Source: Macquaria australasica
Taxonomy: Eukaryota; Chordata; Actinopteri; Centrarchiformes; Percichthyidae
Direction: 5' to 3'
Length of the DNA: 64,000 nt
Assembly: GCA_005408345.1 (NCBI GenBank)
Contig: SEMN01000577.1
Span: 248,001-312,000, forward strand
The notes beneath the pieces were generated by a model. It made no database searches. It saw only the letters and a program-made list of their open reading frames with translations, and had not been told where the DNA came from. Shown here piece by piece: positions 24,555-38,338 of this stretch (its first letter is position 1; every line of letters starts with the position of its first letter). Both the position numbers and the translations under genes were made by a program.

Positions 24555-25485
24555 TTATTAAAACAAAAGTTTGACATTTTGGGAAATACACTTGGCTTTC
24601 TTGCTGAGAGTTCGATGAGAAGGTCGATACCACTCTCATGTCTGTCCGCTAAATATGAAGCTACAGCCAGCAGCCTTTTAGCTTAGCTTAGCACAAAGAC
24701 TGGAATTTCTGTTTTTTAGCACCAATATTTCCCATAAGCCCCAAGACCATCACAGGTAAAGCATCACTTTGTTGAAAAACTTTTGGGGTATTTTTGCTTT
24801 CATTAGATAGTGGACAGTATAGAGGCAGACGGGAAAGGTGGGGGGGAGAGAGAGGGAAATAACATGCAACAGGTTTCAACTTTTAGTAGAGAGTAGTGGA
24901 AGCCAATTTATCCTGGAATATGGAGACTAACTCCCAAGAACACGCTTCATGCTCCAAGAAGAAGAAGAAAAAAATGCTCAATGAGAATTTTCATTGAGTT
25001 ACAGAAGCTAGTGGAACAGAGGCATGCCCGGACATGAAGAAGTCATGACTGACTCTCTATAGAAAGCTAGAACCAGTAGCCGGTTAGCTTAGCTTAGCAC
25101 AAAGACTGGAAACAGGGGAAAGCTAGCCTGGCTCTGTCAAAGATAATAAAATCCACATACCAGCACCTCTAAAGCTCAATAATTATTGTGTTACGCGCCA
25201 GACTTTTTTGTTTGGGGTTTTGTACAGATTAAACAAATAACATATAAGGTGTTAATAAGTGAGAGTAAGTGAGAGTTTAGAGGTGCTGGCAGGCAAATTT
25301 TGCTACCTTTGGACAGAGCCAGGCTAGCTGTTTCCAGTCTTAATGCTAAACTAAGCTAACCGGCTGCTGGCTAAAGCTTCATGTTTAGCGTACAGACATG
25401 AGAGTGGTACTGACCTCCTCATCTAACTCTCAGCAAGAAAGCAAATAAGTGTATTTCCCAAAACGCTGAACTGCTTCTTTAAGTT
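24555..25485. mobile_element. foldback (long inverted-repeat) element with internal insertion
   Basis: The left arm (ttgggaaatacacttggctt, gataccactctcatgtctgt, gctacagccagcagcc, then tagcttagcacaaagact and ctagcctggctctgtc) is the reverse complement of the right arm at about 25265-25470 (gacagagccaggctagct, agtcttaatgctaaac, acagacatgagagtggta, agtgtatttcccaaaa). About 360 bp of other sequence interrupts the left arm and is bracketed by two copies of tagcttagcttagcacaaag, at about 24680 and 25086. This is a common teleost hairpin-forming MITE. No coding capacity. Confidence 0.85.
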
Positions 25486-26018
25486 GCAACATATTTGGTA
25501 TGAGGTCAGTATTATTTTGTATTTTTAGCGTTTACTATTCCAGTAATATCTGTGAGGCCAGTTTTACAGCCTCATTTTCTGAATAATCAGCAGTGTGTGG
25601 GGATAAGTTTCCTCCTGTTACATTTTCTTGGGCTCCTCTGACTCCTGTCTCACTTGTGAACTAGTTAGGCTTTTCATTTCCTTCACTTCTCGTGGTCTGA
25701 GCCCACATTTCTCCCCACTCCCACAGTGCTAAGCCCAGAGCTCAACACAGATACACACCACATGGCTCCCTGTTACGGTATCTGAACGTGAACTACAGTA
25801 ACACTGGCAAGAAGAAGAAGAGGATGAGGAGGAAGAGCACAGAGAGAGGGATAGGACTGAGAGTGAGTAAGAGACACTGCTGCTGCTTTTCCAATGTTGG
25901 GAGTGCCGCCAAGTCTGTGGCGGCAAAGTGAGCGTTGACCTCCAGTTAACCTTAAGCGGATGCACGTACGCAGACAGGCGCGCGCTCACACAAGGCTTAC
26001 ATCCATATTTCATTGCAG
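25486..26018. other. no gene seen
   Basis: Mixed composition with a GAA/GAG-rich patch near 25812-25850. No coding block is supported. Confidence 0.35.
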
Positions 26019-26225
26019 AAATATATCCGCCTGACAGTATTTTACACCCACTGCGGAGCTCACCTCCCAGTGGCTGAGAGGGCCGAGGAGGGTCGGGCCC
26101 GGAGGCTGCTCCTCTTCCACGGACTGAGCCAAGAGCAACAGGGCCAATCGCACAATCATCTGGAGCACAAGAGAGAAGGCAGCTCCAGGGGCTCAGAGAC
26201 CCATCAGTCCATTTTCTGGCTTTGA
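26019..26225 (+). other. exon-like block ending in a stop, unrecognised
   Basis: A good acceptor (catatttcattgcag, ending 26018) precedes a GC-rich frame starting KYIRLTVFYTHCGAHLPVAE and ending in TGA at 26223-26225. It could be a terminal exon. Its phase (0) does not match the two best donors of the block at 23597-23715, so the two do not join simply. No known domain is visible. Confidence 0.2.
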
Positions 26226-28284
26226 CTCGCCTTGCTTCTTGTTAAATTTATTGATCAATAACTCAGCTCTGACTGGATCTTTATCACGAAAGCTTCTGAA
26301 CAGGTTACAGTAAGTGGCAGCTTCACCTCATGACCTCTGCCCCCTTCAGACCTCCTGGAAAGTAGACTCCCCACCTGTCCAACATCTGCTAGCCAAATGA
26401 AGTCCAGGTTCTGCTTCACATAATCTGATTAAAGCCAAACCCCCATTTATATCCCCCTCACCCCACCCCCTATCCAAACCATGCTTATCCTCCTTCTTCG
26501 ACACCCCTTTTCTTCGTCAGTCTCTCCACCCCTCTGCTCCAGAGAAGTTGGACCACATGTGAACAGTCAGTGAACGGCATCTGGACTGACCTCTTTTTTT
26601 TGTTGTTGTTCTCTGGCAGAGACACTGGAAAATTTCAGTGGGCATGTCCTGTTAATTCCTCTGTCTTTTCCCCCCTCTTTCAGTCTTTCTCATTCTCCAT
26701 TACTGTCTCCCTCCCTGATCCTATCTCAGTCTCTTTCTATATGTATGTATATATGTAGATACATACATATCAGAGGAATGTTTTTATTCTGAACATATCC
26801 AGCTCAGATTGCAGGGGATTAGTATGTCCTATCTATCCTCTTCTTTCCCTTTCTTTCTGGTCCTCTGCTCTCATTTCTACCACTTTTCTTCAATCCCATT
26901 CCCCCGTGTCCTTCTTCTCCAGTGCAGTGTATCATTGCTGCTTGGCTGGCCTCTGCGTAAACCCTGGGCTCGCTCAGCAGCCCTGCTTACTCTCACCCTC
27001 GGCCTCCCCGTTGCTCAGCGAGCCTCCGGAAAGTTCTCCTCGCTCGGGGCGCTGGCATCGGGAGCCGAATCCATGTATGTGTTTATGCAGTTCTGACAAA
27101 TTCCTTCCTCCGCGCTCCGTCTCTTGCGTTGCAGACTTGACATGCGAGCATTATATTTAATCCCTCATTCCCCATGCAGGCAGAGGCAGTGCGGTGGAGG
27201 AGCTATGGGGCCTGGAGCTGGAGCTATGGCCTCTGTGGTGGCTGGTGCACCATTATGGAGGCAGTAGGACAGGCGAGCGATCGGTTCAGATGGGCCTTGT
27301 GGTAGAGCTATGGGATATGTGGTGGAGCTGTATTTTGTTATGGCGGAGTACTGCCTGGGCCATTGGCAGTGGGAATACTGGTCGCTCTTTAATTAATTGA
27401 ATTATGAATAAGCTGCTCCGATCGACTGAGTGTTAGGTTCTCCAGTAGATACTGAAAAACCAACTGGGGCTGTTCCTGCCTTTGTGTTAACTAGACGGCT
27501 AAAGTAAAACATAAATATGCATAGTAAAGTTACCACACATAATGGTGTACCACATATGGTGCTATAAGTATAAATCAATCCCATAACAGCCCTGTTAGTA
27601 GACAGTTTTGCCTCCAGCCTGGGGTCAAACTAAAGTTGCATAAAAACATTTTGAGCACTACATCAGTAGTTTACCATACTGGGTTTATTCAGAGATGTCA
27701 CATGACTTCTGATATGCAGCAAAATAAGTAAAATTGACTTTTAAATGTCATTAAACCTTGTTGGACCTCAGCTACGCCCCACTTATCTGGTGCACCACAG
27801 AGTTTGAAACAAGACTATGGGCCTCAGTATGCTTCAAGCTAAGTGCTTGTTGGATCATATCACAGCATCTGAAACCCAATTTCCGACAAGCTTACATTTA
27901 AGGAAGGATTGACCAGGTGTGGAGAGGTGTGGACGTTTGCACTTCTCTCTCAAGTTCTCTATTTTAAATTCCTCACAACTACTAACATAACTTTTCATGT
28001 GCACAACCAAGTGCAACAGCATGAATGCTTTCGCATTGTGTGTTATCCTCATTTGTACCATTCATCACATCAAGACTACAAACACAGAAGATAGAATTTG
28101 ATGCAGCCAAAAGGAAGCTATGACAGCAGGCGTTTCGGCCCACCTTTTTTTCCTTTAGACATGGTCCAACGTGTCGTACAACCAAGTTAGCTTGAAGCAT
28201 TCTGACACCTTGAGTTTAGAGCCATGCTAGCAGCCTTTACGATTATGAAATAGACCAAATTTATATATATATATATATTTTTTT
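26226..28284. other. intergenic, no recognised gene
   Basis: Two GC-richer patches (26.95-27.08 and 27.18-27.37 kb) contain open frames without recognisable domains. The second has repeated gagctatgg words. Confidence 0.35.
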
Positions 28285-28796
28285 ACCATTTTGACCATTT
28301 TTGTGCAGAGCAACAAGCTGTAAACACAACACTGACATAAAGTTGATAGGGAGAACGTATTAGCAATCAACTGCCTGTTTACACATTATGCAGCGACATT
28401 AGCATTCATTTGGAGTCATGTTTCTGGACACCTGTTGAAAGTAAGTCCAATATTCACACTTATTTTCGCTCTGTTTTGGTCTCCACCAACTCCTTAGTTA
28501 ATATCTGGCTCTTTAGCTGCTAAATGCTCCACTGTGTCCACCAGCTAGTTTCTAACCTGCTATTTGAGCAGGTATTGGATTTATCTGAGCTTTTTTTGCT
28601 GAAAACAGCAAAGCAGTGAGTGAAGTTGAGGGTCGTAAAACCAAAACAATGAGCTGAAAGACGCTAAAAAGCTCTGTAGAGCTGAGGGGAACTACAGAGT
28701 TGGATAATGATCTGTGGGTTTGTCGATACCTTTCACATTACTCATAGTCAACTGACCCATTATAAATATAAAAATATTGATTAGAGCAGCTTTAAA
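28285..28796 (+). mobile_element. MITE family A, copy 2
   Basis: It shares gcaacaagctgtaaacacaa, catttggagtcatgtttct, tctccaccaactcctta and tatctggctctttagctgct with copy 1. The 3' half (gaaagacgctaaaaagctct to tattgattagagcagcttta) is more complete than in copy 1. The right terminus gcagctttaaa is intact; the left terminus is degraded in a TA-rich tract. Non-coding. Confidence 0.75.
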
Positions 28797-31700
28797 GCAA
28801 CTGAATAACCAAGTGACTCTGCCATTCTTAAAGCCTTGCTTATGTGGCAGTATTGTGGCTTGCTTATGCAATTCATCATTTGTTAATAACTGTAACCACA
28901 CTGATGCAACGCAAAAACAAACCCTGTGCAGCCTGAACAATGAAAAGCGTCAGCAGCACTGTCCCTTTACGGTCATGGTGTCTGGAGCGAAACAAGAAAG
29001 AAAAAGAAGACAAGACGGGATCAAGATAAGACAGTGAGAAACGAGGCTGTTTAGTGGTTTCCTTTCCGAGCCGGCTTTCCCAGAACAGTAATCAGCTAAG
29101 GTTGACCACAAAGGAGCCCAGAGGCTTTTCATCCAGGCCCCAGGGTCTCTTCTCGGACAAGGAGGGGAGGGAGAGCTGAACCACCACTTAACTGTCACAC
29201 TGGCCCCTCTCTCTGTTTCCCAGTGGCTCACACAGCTGGTGTCACACCACTGGGCACCAGCTATATGACCACAACCCACCCAGGTTGTGGAAGGTTCACT
29301 TGTTTTGTATTTTCTCTGGCAGATCTGGTCCAAAGACCCCATACACTGTTTACATGCTGCTGACATGTTTTATTTTGTCTGGCAACTATGACACATGTAA
29401 CTCTGCTCCAGGGATATAAACATAGTATATGAGCTTCTGTGGTGTTGAATGATCTTCTTTGATGTACTATAGATGTTGAGGGGATGTCGTAAAGGAATGT
29501 TTACATTACTTTAAGTCAAGCACTGTGCGTAACTGCAGTTTTATGCTACTTTTAGTGAATATTTTCACTTTGACTCCACTTCTCTAAATCTTGTACCTCA
29601 CTCTTATCTATGTTATTTATTTAAATGCTGTTTGTTTTCAAGACAATTGGCTCCAACCAACTGACTCCACCAGGATGTTCTGTAGACCACATTCAGTACT
29701 TTTGCTTTAGACAGAACCTTTATTTTCAAGCACGGCAATCGTGTGCTTTAGTGAAATTTTAAAGTAATTTTAGCTACTGTTTCTTGTGATCTTTGTTTCA
29801 CTAGAAAATGTTCTTGGAGCTCCCTGCTCTTTTCTCAGCAGAGCTCGGCTTCACATCCTGCATGGGAGCTGCCCAAAACAACCACAGGTCATTGAGCAAC
29901 TCCACTGGAGCTGTCGCCTGTTGAGTAACATGCATCTGCAGATCTGAACCTGTGACCTCTCGTCACAACTTTTCTATCTAAACAATTATTCCATGGTAAT
30001 CTGACTCAAACACTTGCTTGTAAAGAAATCTCCACACCTATAATGACATTGCTTTTACTCATCAAGTTACTGTAATTGCTGAGATTTGGGAACATGTCGA
30101 GATCGCTACAAAGAAGTCCAATGGGGCAAGAAACAGGAGCAGTCAGATGATCCTACAGGTGTTAAAGAATAAGTCTGGTGATATTCTAAATTTTGCTTAT
30201 AATCAATGATAAATGAACTGATCCTACTAACAAATATTGTCTGTGTATCTAAAGCCTGATACATCTTATTCCTTTGTCTCATCGTTGTCTAAAAACTATT
30301 AAAAACACATCAGTGAGCCACAATGTTGCACTGGGTGACATGTTCCTTCATTACCATGAACACGCACACTGTAGTTTATTTTGACTCAATCCCGCATACA
30401 CCGCCCTGCTGCCCCAAATACTCACTAGGGCACCAAATGTGTATTGGCTAAAAACTAGAGTTGCCAGCTGTTTTAATTAGCCTTTTTTAAGCATGAAACT
30501 ATATATTTGTGTTATTTGTGTTTTTAAACATTTGCGTCTTCAGTAGGAATGAGAGCCTTAAACAGGGAAGGATTTGTTCACAGTAACAAAAATGTAGAAT
30601 ATCGCCAGCCTTATCCTTTAAACAAATTAGCCAAACAAGCTAATTTGGTGGCAAACAATACCATTATTACCCAAACTGTCCATTGTAAACATCCATCACA
30701 CTTTATAGGCCGACTTCATGGTTCAAATTTGACCTTCTGTACTTACTGTAATTGTGCGCACTTACAATTTTCCTGTGCAATGCAGGATAATTACAGACAT
30801 TACAGGCTCACAGTCAGTTTTACCCCCAACAGTGGTTTAAATAACTGGGATAAACTGTTGGCAAATGATGGCCAAAACTTTGAAAATAAGACCCAAGTTG
30901 TGAAAAAAAATAATAATAAGAAGAAGAATGATCCTTTCAAGAGTTAATCCTTGTGCCTGCCATTACTAATTCTATTTATTTCAAACAAATCAGATTAGTG
31001 GAGTGGAGGATATTTATTTGGATGAGCTGCTCCAGCTCTCCCCACACTGTTCCCTGTCATAAGTATTATACAGTATACAGTATTATACAGGTGTATCTCT
31101 TTACATGAATGTGGCTCACCAACACTTACCATTCATATTACTGTATTGTGTTGGATCAGTGCACAGGTCAGTCACTACACCTGTGCAGCTGCAGCCATGC
31201 TGTGAGACACACTGCTCGGATGCACACAGTCATTCTGCTGTCTGTTGAATGTATATTTGTACAGTGATCTGTATAGTCTACTGTCCAAACTTTGTCTTGC
31301 CCTGTGTCTTTTCACTGCATGTGAGGTCCTCATGTCTTTGTACCGTATGGGTACAGTGTAGTATAGACTACAAATGATATCTCTGCACCAGTGTCAATTT
31401 ATTAAGCTGGTTCTGAATCTAAAATGGCTGTAAAAAATGACGGCAGAGGGGATTGTGTGTAATTAGTTTGTCAAGATAAATAAAATGGTTCGTAGACTTT
31501 GTAGAGCAAAGTAAAATTCTTTGTTAAAGTAATCAAAACAGTGTCACTTCATTGGCTGAAATGCTGATTTGCATTATGAACACGTGAAATTATTTACCCA
31601 GTTATTTTTGCTCCTTTTACGAGACAATTTTAGGTGTCAGTCGTAAATGAAATGTAGCGGTGAATCACAGTGTCTTTTGGTTTATCTCTGCGGTGGATGT

Positions 31701-33340
31701 CGTGTGAAGACACGGACAGCTCACCAGGGACATGCTCTGCCTGGGTGTGTGAGGAATGGTGTGATGGTGGAAGCAAAGCACAGAGTGTTTGAGCCTGCTT
31801 GTGGTCAAAAAGCACAGCGAGCCCTGCAACAGGAAATGACAGAACTCGGCACAGAGGCTAAAAATAATGCCCGTTGTTAAGGGAGAATAGAGCCGGGGAG
31901 GCAGCGGAGTACAGCAAATATTATTTCAATTAAACCGCAGGCCCAAAACCACTGCTTTTCAGAGAAAAACCCAGGTGGCTGCCAGGGGAAAAAATAAAGT
32001 TAGTAGAGGGAGAGGTGAGGGGCTGAAGCTCTCACAAATGGAGTCAAAGGTTGGGTGTTGGTGATGGTGATGGGCGGGGTGAAGGGGGTTTCTGAGTAAA
32101 ATTCCTGTGAAGTTATGCCACAGTGCACTGACTCAGAGAGGACAACATGCATTTTATTTGGGGTCCTTTCGCAATGGCTTCCACCACCTCCCTCACTGAC
32201 TTCACTATTGTTACCAAGAGAAGGAGGAAGGGGCATGGAGGGTGTAATGTTGGCATCAAACTGACACCAACACCACTCCAGTTCACCTCCCCCTTTCCTA
32301 ACCCCACTCACACACACACAGGCATACACACTGGCAAGCTCAACACACCCTGGCACTCAGCGGTGCCGAGCTAAGAATGGAGCACTCCTTCAGCTCACGC
32401 AATGTGGTGTGCTGAAATTTCCTGCAATAAAAACGTGATTGGGAAGATACCCATTAAAATGTGTGAGTAAAGAGGAAAGAGCCGAGAGCCTGCCAGCCAA
32501 CAAAGAATGAGAAAGCAAAGAAGAAGAGGAGGAGGAGGGCAGGAGAGGTTGATGGAAAGGGGGTAGTCGTGGAGAGAAAAGTTAGAGGAAGAGTAGGATC
32601 AGGGAGGGGAGGCTGAGGGATATTCTCCTCGCTGACCACTGGATACCCTCACACCCCTCAACACGAAAAAAAAAGCACGTTTTGGCGTCTTTTGCGTTCT
32701 CTAGCACTCCTCTCTTTCTCCCCTTTTTTTTTCAAATCCTGTTTTCATTTAGCACATGGCAGCGCTCCCTCAAACTCTTGAGTTTCCCAAACCAAAAGCT
32801 ATTTCCTGATTCACTCCCTCTCTCATATAATTATTCTGCTGGACCGTGTTTCTCAGTTCTTTTTTCAGGGCTTCTTTTCCAGCACTGCCTGTTCTGTACT
32901 CGAGGTGACATCACAGCCTCAATGGGGCAAAGGCGGCCGGGCTCGTACTCTATAGGTCACAGGTCGGGGCTGCTCCCGCTCATTCACACATACTTAATCC
33001 CTATTTGAGCTAGCATTACGTGTAGATCTGATGTAACTGTATGAAACACTTTTGCATGGAATGATTAAATTTGCCTTAATCCCATGTCCCGGAACAGTCA
33101 TTTAAGGTTGGGAACTTGATTTTAGGGAAGAATATCTTGAAGTGAAAAAATAACAAAAAATGCAGGATTGTATTAACTGTACATGGACATAAGATACATA
33201 TCTTTTTGGGTGTAGGGGTGTATCAAGAGAGCTGGGGTTGTTACGAGACATTTTCTGAGCTCAAGTGGGTCACATGGTTAATATGTTAAGGGCCCTTGTT
33301 AAAGACTGCGGTATTCACCTCATAAATGGCCACATTGTTC
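28797..33340. other. intergenic, no recognised gene
   Basis: Mostly AT-rich. No coding block with splice signals and a recognisable domain is seen on either strand. Confidence 0.45.
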
Positions 33341-33345
33341 CCTTT

Positions 33346-33369
33346 CAAACACACACACACACACACACT
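33346..33369. repeat. (CA)n microsatellite
   Basis: A short uninterrupted CA run of about 11 units in intergenic DNA. Confidence 0.9.
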
Positions 33370-36300
33370 CGCGCATACACTGAGGCTTTTTATGCCATAA
33401 CTATTCTGAATCACTTGTAATGTGCCCTCAAATCGGCTGTTAAAAGTGCACACTCAGTCGCACAGGGCAGTAACGCTGCATTTTAGCTGCCCAACCTGTG
33501 TGCTGTGTGTTTTCTAGTCCCTCTCCCTGTCTCTCTGCTGGTGGTGTCGGCAGCGTTAAGCTGCACCGACGCTCGGCCTTCTCTCCTCCCTTCCCAGCTG
33601 TGTGCTTCTGTCCTTGTTCCAGCTGTTCGGGTGTGGCTGCTGCTGGCACCACAAGAAACCTCCACAAACCCGGGGAGAAGTTGTGCTCATTAATTGACTG
33701 CTGGAGACGAGGGCTCGCGAGAGGAGAGGCACGCCGCAGACAGACATAAAGGCATGCTCATATGTATATTTGTGTTATTGTATGCATGTTAACACAATGA
33801 TTAGGTCAGGAAACCCATATGAACTTTAGATGTAATCTACTGTTGCAAGGTAGAGGGTGATAACATGCAACAATTAAAGTTAAGCAAAGTAGAACAAAAC
33901 ATCATGTATCAAACTGCTGACAATTAAGTAAGGATAAATGTATTTAAAGCTGCACTATTCAATATTTTTTTATTAAGAATGGGTCAAATGACTACATATA
34001 ATCTGTATGGTGTCAGTCGTAGTGATGAACACAGAGAATTATCACCCAATTCTGCAGTTTCTCTCAGCTGAATGCTAATGTTGCTCTGTGCCTGCAACCT
34101 GTGTTATTAGGTGTTTTGTGTTAACATGTTAGCACAAAACACTTATTTAACCTATAAAAGAAAGTCATTGTTTGTCTCTGAATTTGCCGAAATAAAATAC
34201 AGTCTAAAATGAGACATCTAATCAGAGAATGACAACACTAAGTCTGACAATACCAACTTTTCAGTACTTGAGAGTTTTGGATACTCAGTTCTACAGACAA
34301 AGTTTGGTTGGTAATGAAAGTATTGAAGTTCGATTCCCAGCCTTACTTATGTGATTGTAAGTGATGATTGTTTACCCACGTGAACGCCACACACATACAG
34401 TAGCTGCATGGTAACATGGGGACAGCGGATTGTATTTAGGACCCGACATACCAGTACTTCTGACAGCAATAGTTCACACCAGATTCAATCATTTGAATGA
34501 AGTTGTAGGATTGTTTCTTGATTTAAGTCCAGTTCAACTATGGTGAACTTTTTACATGCAGATTTATACTGTTGACCAATAGCAAAGCTGCTTTGAATTA
34601 GTTCACCGCGTACTGGGTGGTCAAATTGTGAATCAAATTGAGTCCAAAATGCTAGAAGCCATCCAGCACATTCAGTTTTATATGATTCTCCTCTGGCAGA
34701 ATAACAATGTGAAAAGAATAATGGTATGGTTTGCAGTCAGTTTTGATACAAGGTCAAATAAATGGCATTAATAGCTGTTTTTTTTATTTTTGGATTTTCC
34801 TCTATGTGTCCCAGCTTGGGAATGGCCAATTCCCCTCAAACTGCACACTTCCACACTGGATGCCGACACCTGGGTGTTTGTAATTGTGGTTTAAAAAAAG
34901 CTGCAAACCCTCAGTGTCTGAATAACACAGCGTAACAATATTTCTGTCTTGGTGCATCAGATATCTAAGTTGATGATTTGTTGAAGTATGCAGCGTATAT
35001 ATATATCTGATCAACAGCCTTTAAAAACCTTCCAGCTTTCCTCCTCATGTTTTCATTTATAGCAGTGCTAAGAATAGCCTGCAGATTAGACTACAATATG
35101 CACTGTAATAGAAGTAGAAATCCTATACCAGTCTAGAGGTCATACAGCATGAATGCAAGTGCTGATCTGAGTTGAGAAAGCACATATGAGTGCGCTGCAA
35201 AATATAGCCTACATGTGCGGTCAGTAAGCATGCATGTCTACATGAGTATAAGTATGCGCGTGTGTGGCCTTACAGCGTATGATTGACTGGTGATGAACAG
35301 GCATCTGTTCGGCGAGGTTAGTGTAGCGTGCTGGGGGTCAGAGCGGGGCTTAGCACAGATGACCACGATATAACGGCAAGAGTGTAGTACAGACATGCAG
35401 GAGAGGAGAGGCAGCAAGCAGCTTTTTACGACCACCAAGATGCTGACACGCCCCCGCCACGAAAATCAAGTTGTTGCACAAGAGGAAGTGCTTAACAATC
35501 AATGCAAATAGATGCTCATAAACTAGGTTGCGCAATAAACATAAACATAACCAGAGGGCTGTGAAGGAATGTTATTTAGGATGCCGTGAGTCCAAAATGA
35601 TCTTGCATTTAATAACTTACAGGAGAACGAAGATCATTTTTAAAAAATCCATTAAGTTCTTTTAATGGATTAGTTTAGCTGCTAGTTTTGTGAACTAATT
35701 GACTAACTAGCTCTACAACTGCAGCACAAGAACAGTGCTGTTTCTTTATTTCCATGTCTTCTGCATGGATCACCTGGTGAGGATGATGACTTTTTGCCTG
35801 ACATGTAGCTTTAGCTTCAGTCTTTTTGCATCACATCATGCATGTAGCCATAAGTGCATATTTAAGACCCCTTTACAGGATTCTCATTTAAAGCAAGTCA
35901 GTTTGAAACATTAAAAAGTCAGGGGAGACATCGTTTTCATGCAAGTCATGGAGCTAACGTTAGCTCAATTAGATAGCTAGCTGCAGCTGATAAAATCTGC
36001 TAGCTCGTGTAATTTCGATCAGCAGAATCGTCAAAAGATGGCGGCTAGAAATGAGAAGCCTGCTTGTGGTACCTGTGTGTGAAATCAAGGACCCATTGTT
36101 CAAAAAGTCACTATTAATTTTAAGTGGTAAGGAAAGCATGACAGGTGTAGCAACTGTAGCTAAGGCTTAGCAAATAGTTATAACAGCAACTAAGTAATAA
36201 CATCCTGTCAGTCATTCATTACTTTAATTTGTCTGTGGATAATTTGATATGAGCAGATTTTGCTGTGGTACATTATACTACATCTTTGCCATAGCCTAGA

Positions 36301-36440
36301 GTTTAGTGAGTTGATGCCGTGTTAAGTACTGACCCTGTTTAAGGTGCAAAGTTGAGCAATGGAGGTATCATGAAAGGTGTTGTGAGGAATCCAAGGTGAA
36401 GAGACAGCTGTAGAAGGAAGATAATTATACATGCCACATT
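33370..36440. other. intergenic, no recognised gene
   Basis: A GC-richer patch at 33.48-33.75 kb has overlapping open frames on both strands but no domain or splice support. The rest is AT-rich. An agctaacgttagct word occurs near 35953. Confidence 0.4.
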
Positions 36441-36460
36441 GGGGGGGGGGGGGGGGGGGG
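36441..36460. repeat. homopolymer G run
   Basis: Twenty consecutive G residues followed by cgcccc. It is a difficult sequencing target, so the true length is uncertain. Confidence 0.9.
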
Positions 36461-37514
36461 CGCCCCACCAAGGGAGTCTGGAGTAGGAGGAGGCATCCAG
36501 ACAACAGCTCTGCAAATCCACTGGCCCTCCCTGCCAAACAGCTGAACCTTGAAAACCTCACGCAGGGCAAGCTGCCACACGCCACCATTATCTCAATCAC
36601 TTAAAGCTGACATTTTCATGGAAGTGCGACAGAAACAGCAAAAAAGAAATTATTCATATAATTACATTTAAAGCTACAGTCAAGAAATACTTCATTTGTA
36701 CAATATTTTAGGTCACAGGGCTCAAGCTGTATTGTATAACTTGCAGGACAACCTGTCCAGTGCAAACCTGCCATTCTTGGCTTTATATCTGTAGCTGGGA
36801 AAGATGAGATTCCCACAGCGCAGGCTAATGTGACGGCCTAGATGAGTTAAATGTCTTCAGAGAACACAGAGTACTGCTGCAGGCACATGGGCACTGAGAG
36901 GGTGGTGCTGCATACCGCACCATCTGCTGAGTCATAATGGGCACAGTGGTTCCCACTTCACCCTGCAGACTGGCCCAGTGGTCAGAAAGACTGACCTATA
37001 ACCAGAATGATTCAGGTTGTAGCTGTACTTATGATGAACAGCCGTACTTTGCTTCAGGAACCATGTGTACTGTCCAAGTGTAACAAACTGCAAATCTGCC
37101 TGAATGAAATGGAAAGTAAAGACAATAAGATAAAAAGCTTTCGAAGAACAAAACTAAAAGGACTAAAAAAACACACACTTATGAGGCTGTAATGATCAGA
37201 AAACAAAACTGAGATACAACTTTGCTATACTTAGATTCCACTTGGGAGGCAAAGAGACTATGAAGTTTGTCCTGAGGGTGGTGCCCGAACAGAGAGGCCA
37301 TGTTGTTACCTAAATCCCCTAATCAAATCAGCTGTATTTTGTCAGCCTCATGGTACTTATGTTGCATTCATGTAATGTGGGATGAAAGGTAATGATGAGA
37401 AGGATTCTAATGACAAGCATTCATGCCACTGGACACCTCAATGTGCCCTGTGTTACAAATGAGTAACACACTTAATGATTATCTGTCACCGGATTGTGAC
37501 GAGTAAAACGTGCA
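36461..37514. other. intergenic, no recognised gene
   Basis: No coding block is supported. Confidence 0.45.
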
Positions 37515-38338
37515 TTTAAAGCTGAATTCATTGATTTTTTTGGCCACATGGGGGCAGCGCAACGAGCTGTAAACACAACATCTTAGAAAGTTGATATGGC
37601 GAACATGTTAGCAAAGGTGTTATTTATTACTTATTTATTATTTTTAGTTTAAAACTCAAAAACTATAATCAATCTGTTAAACTCTAGTTCATCTGCGTCA
37701 TGAGGACTGTGTGGGTGTAGTTTGATTACATTTGGCTGACAATGACTGAACAACCCACCACCTGTCATCAGACTCTGATTCAAACGTTGCTAAACTGGGA
37801 TTGGTGCACAGATGTTCGTGACATCACATTTCCCAACTGAGCTCTGCCCACTTCAAACCAGAAAAAAAAACTACAGAAATCTTTTATGTGAAAGAACCAA
37901 AACCTTTCGAACTTTGGCAGGAAATGGTGTGTTCATGAAGGATCCTGTCACTCATAGTAGCTGATTGCGAAAATATGTTTTCAGGGCCTTTAATATTTAT
38001 TTGGAGTCGTATTTCTGGCCACTAAGTTCAATATTCACTCTTGTTTTAGCTCTGTTTTGGTCTCCACCAACTCCTGTGGGAAATATCTGGCTCTTTGGTG
38101 GGTTTATCAGAAGGGCTTTTTGCTGAAAACAGCTGCACGCTGCGGCTGGAAAAGACGTTGATGAGAGCGGTGACAGTGAACCAAAACAGTAAAGTTGTGG
38201 GTCATAAAACCAAAACTTTAAGCTGAAAGAAGATCCATAGAGCTGAGCAGAAGTGCAGAGATAATTCTTTGTGGGTTCTTTACTACGAGTAATTTGATCC
38301 ATTGTATATATAAAAATATTGATTAGTGCAGCTTTAAA
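37515..38338 (+). mobile_element. MITE family A, copy 3, with internal extra sequence
   Basis: The left end tttaaagctgaattcattga and the right end gattagtgcagctttaaa are both present and inverted. The first about 100 bp (ggccacatgggggcagcgc) and the part after about 37990 (atttggagtcgtatttctgg onward) match the other copies. About 370 bp between 37618 and 37990 are absent from them, suggesting an insertion or a longer ancestral form retained here. Confidence 0.75.

Noticed and set aside
33498..33749. Overlapping open frames in a GC-richer patch at 33.5-33.7 kb
   Set aside because: Frames are open on both strands, which suggests composition rather than selection, and no splice or domain evidence was found.
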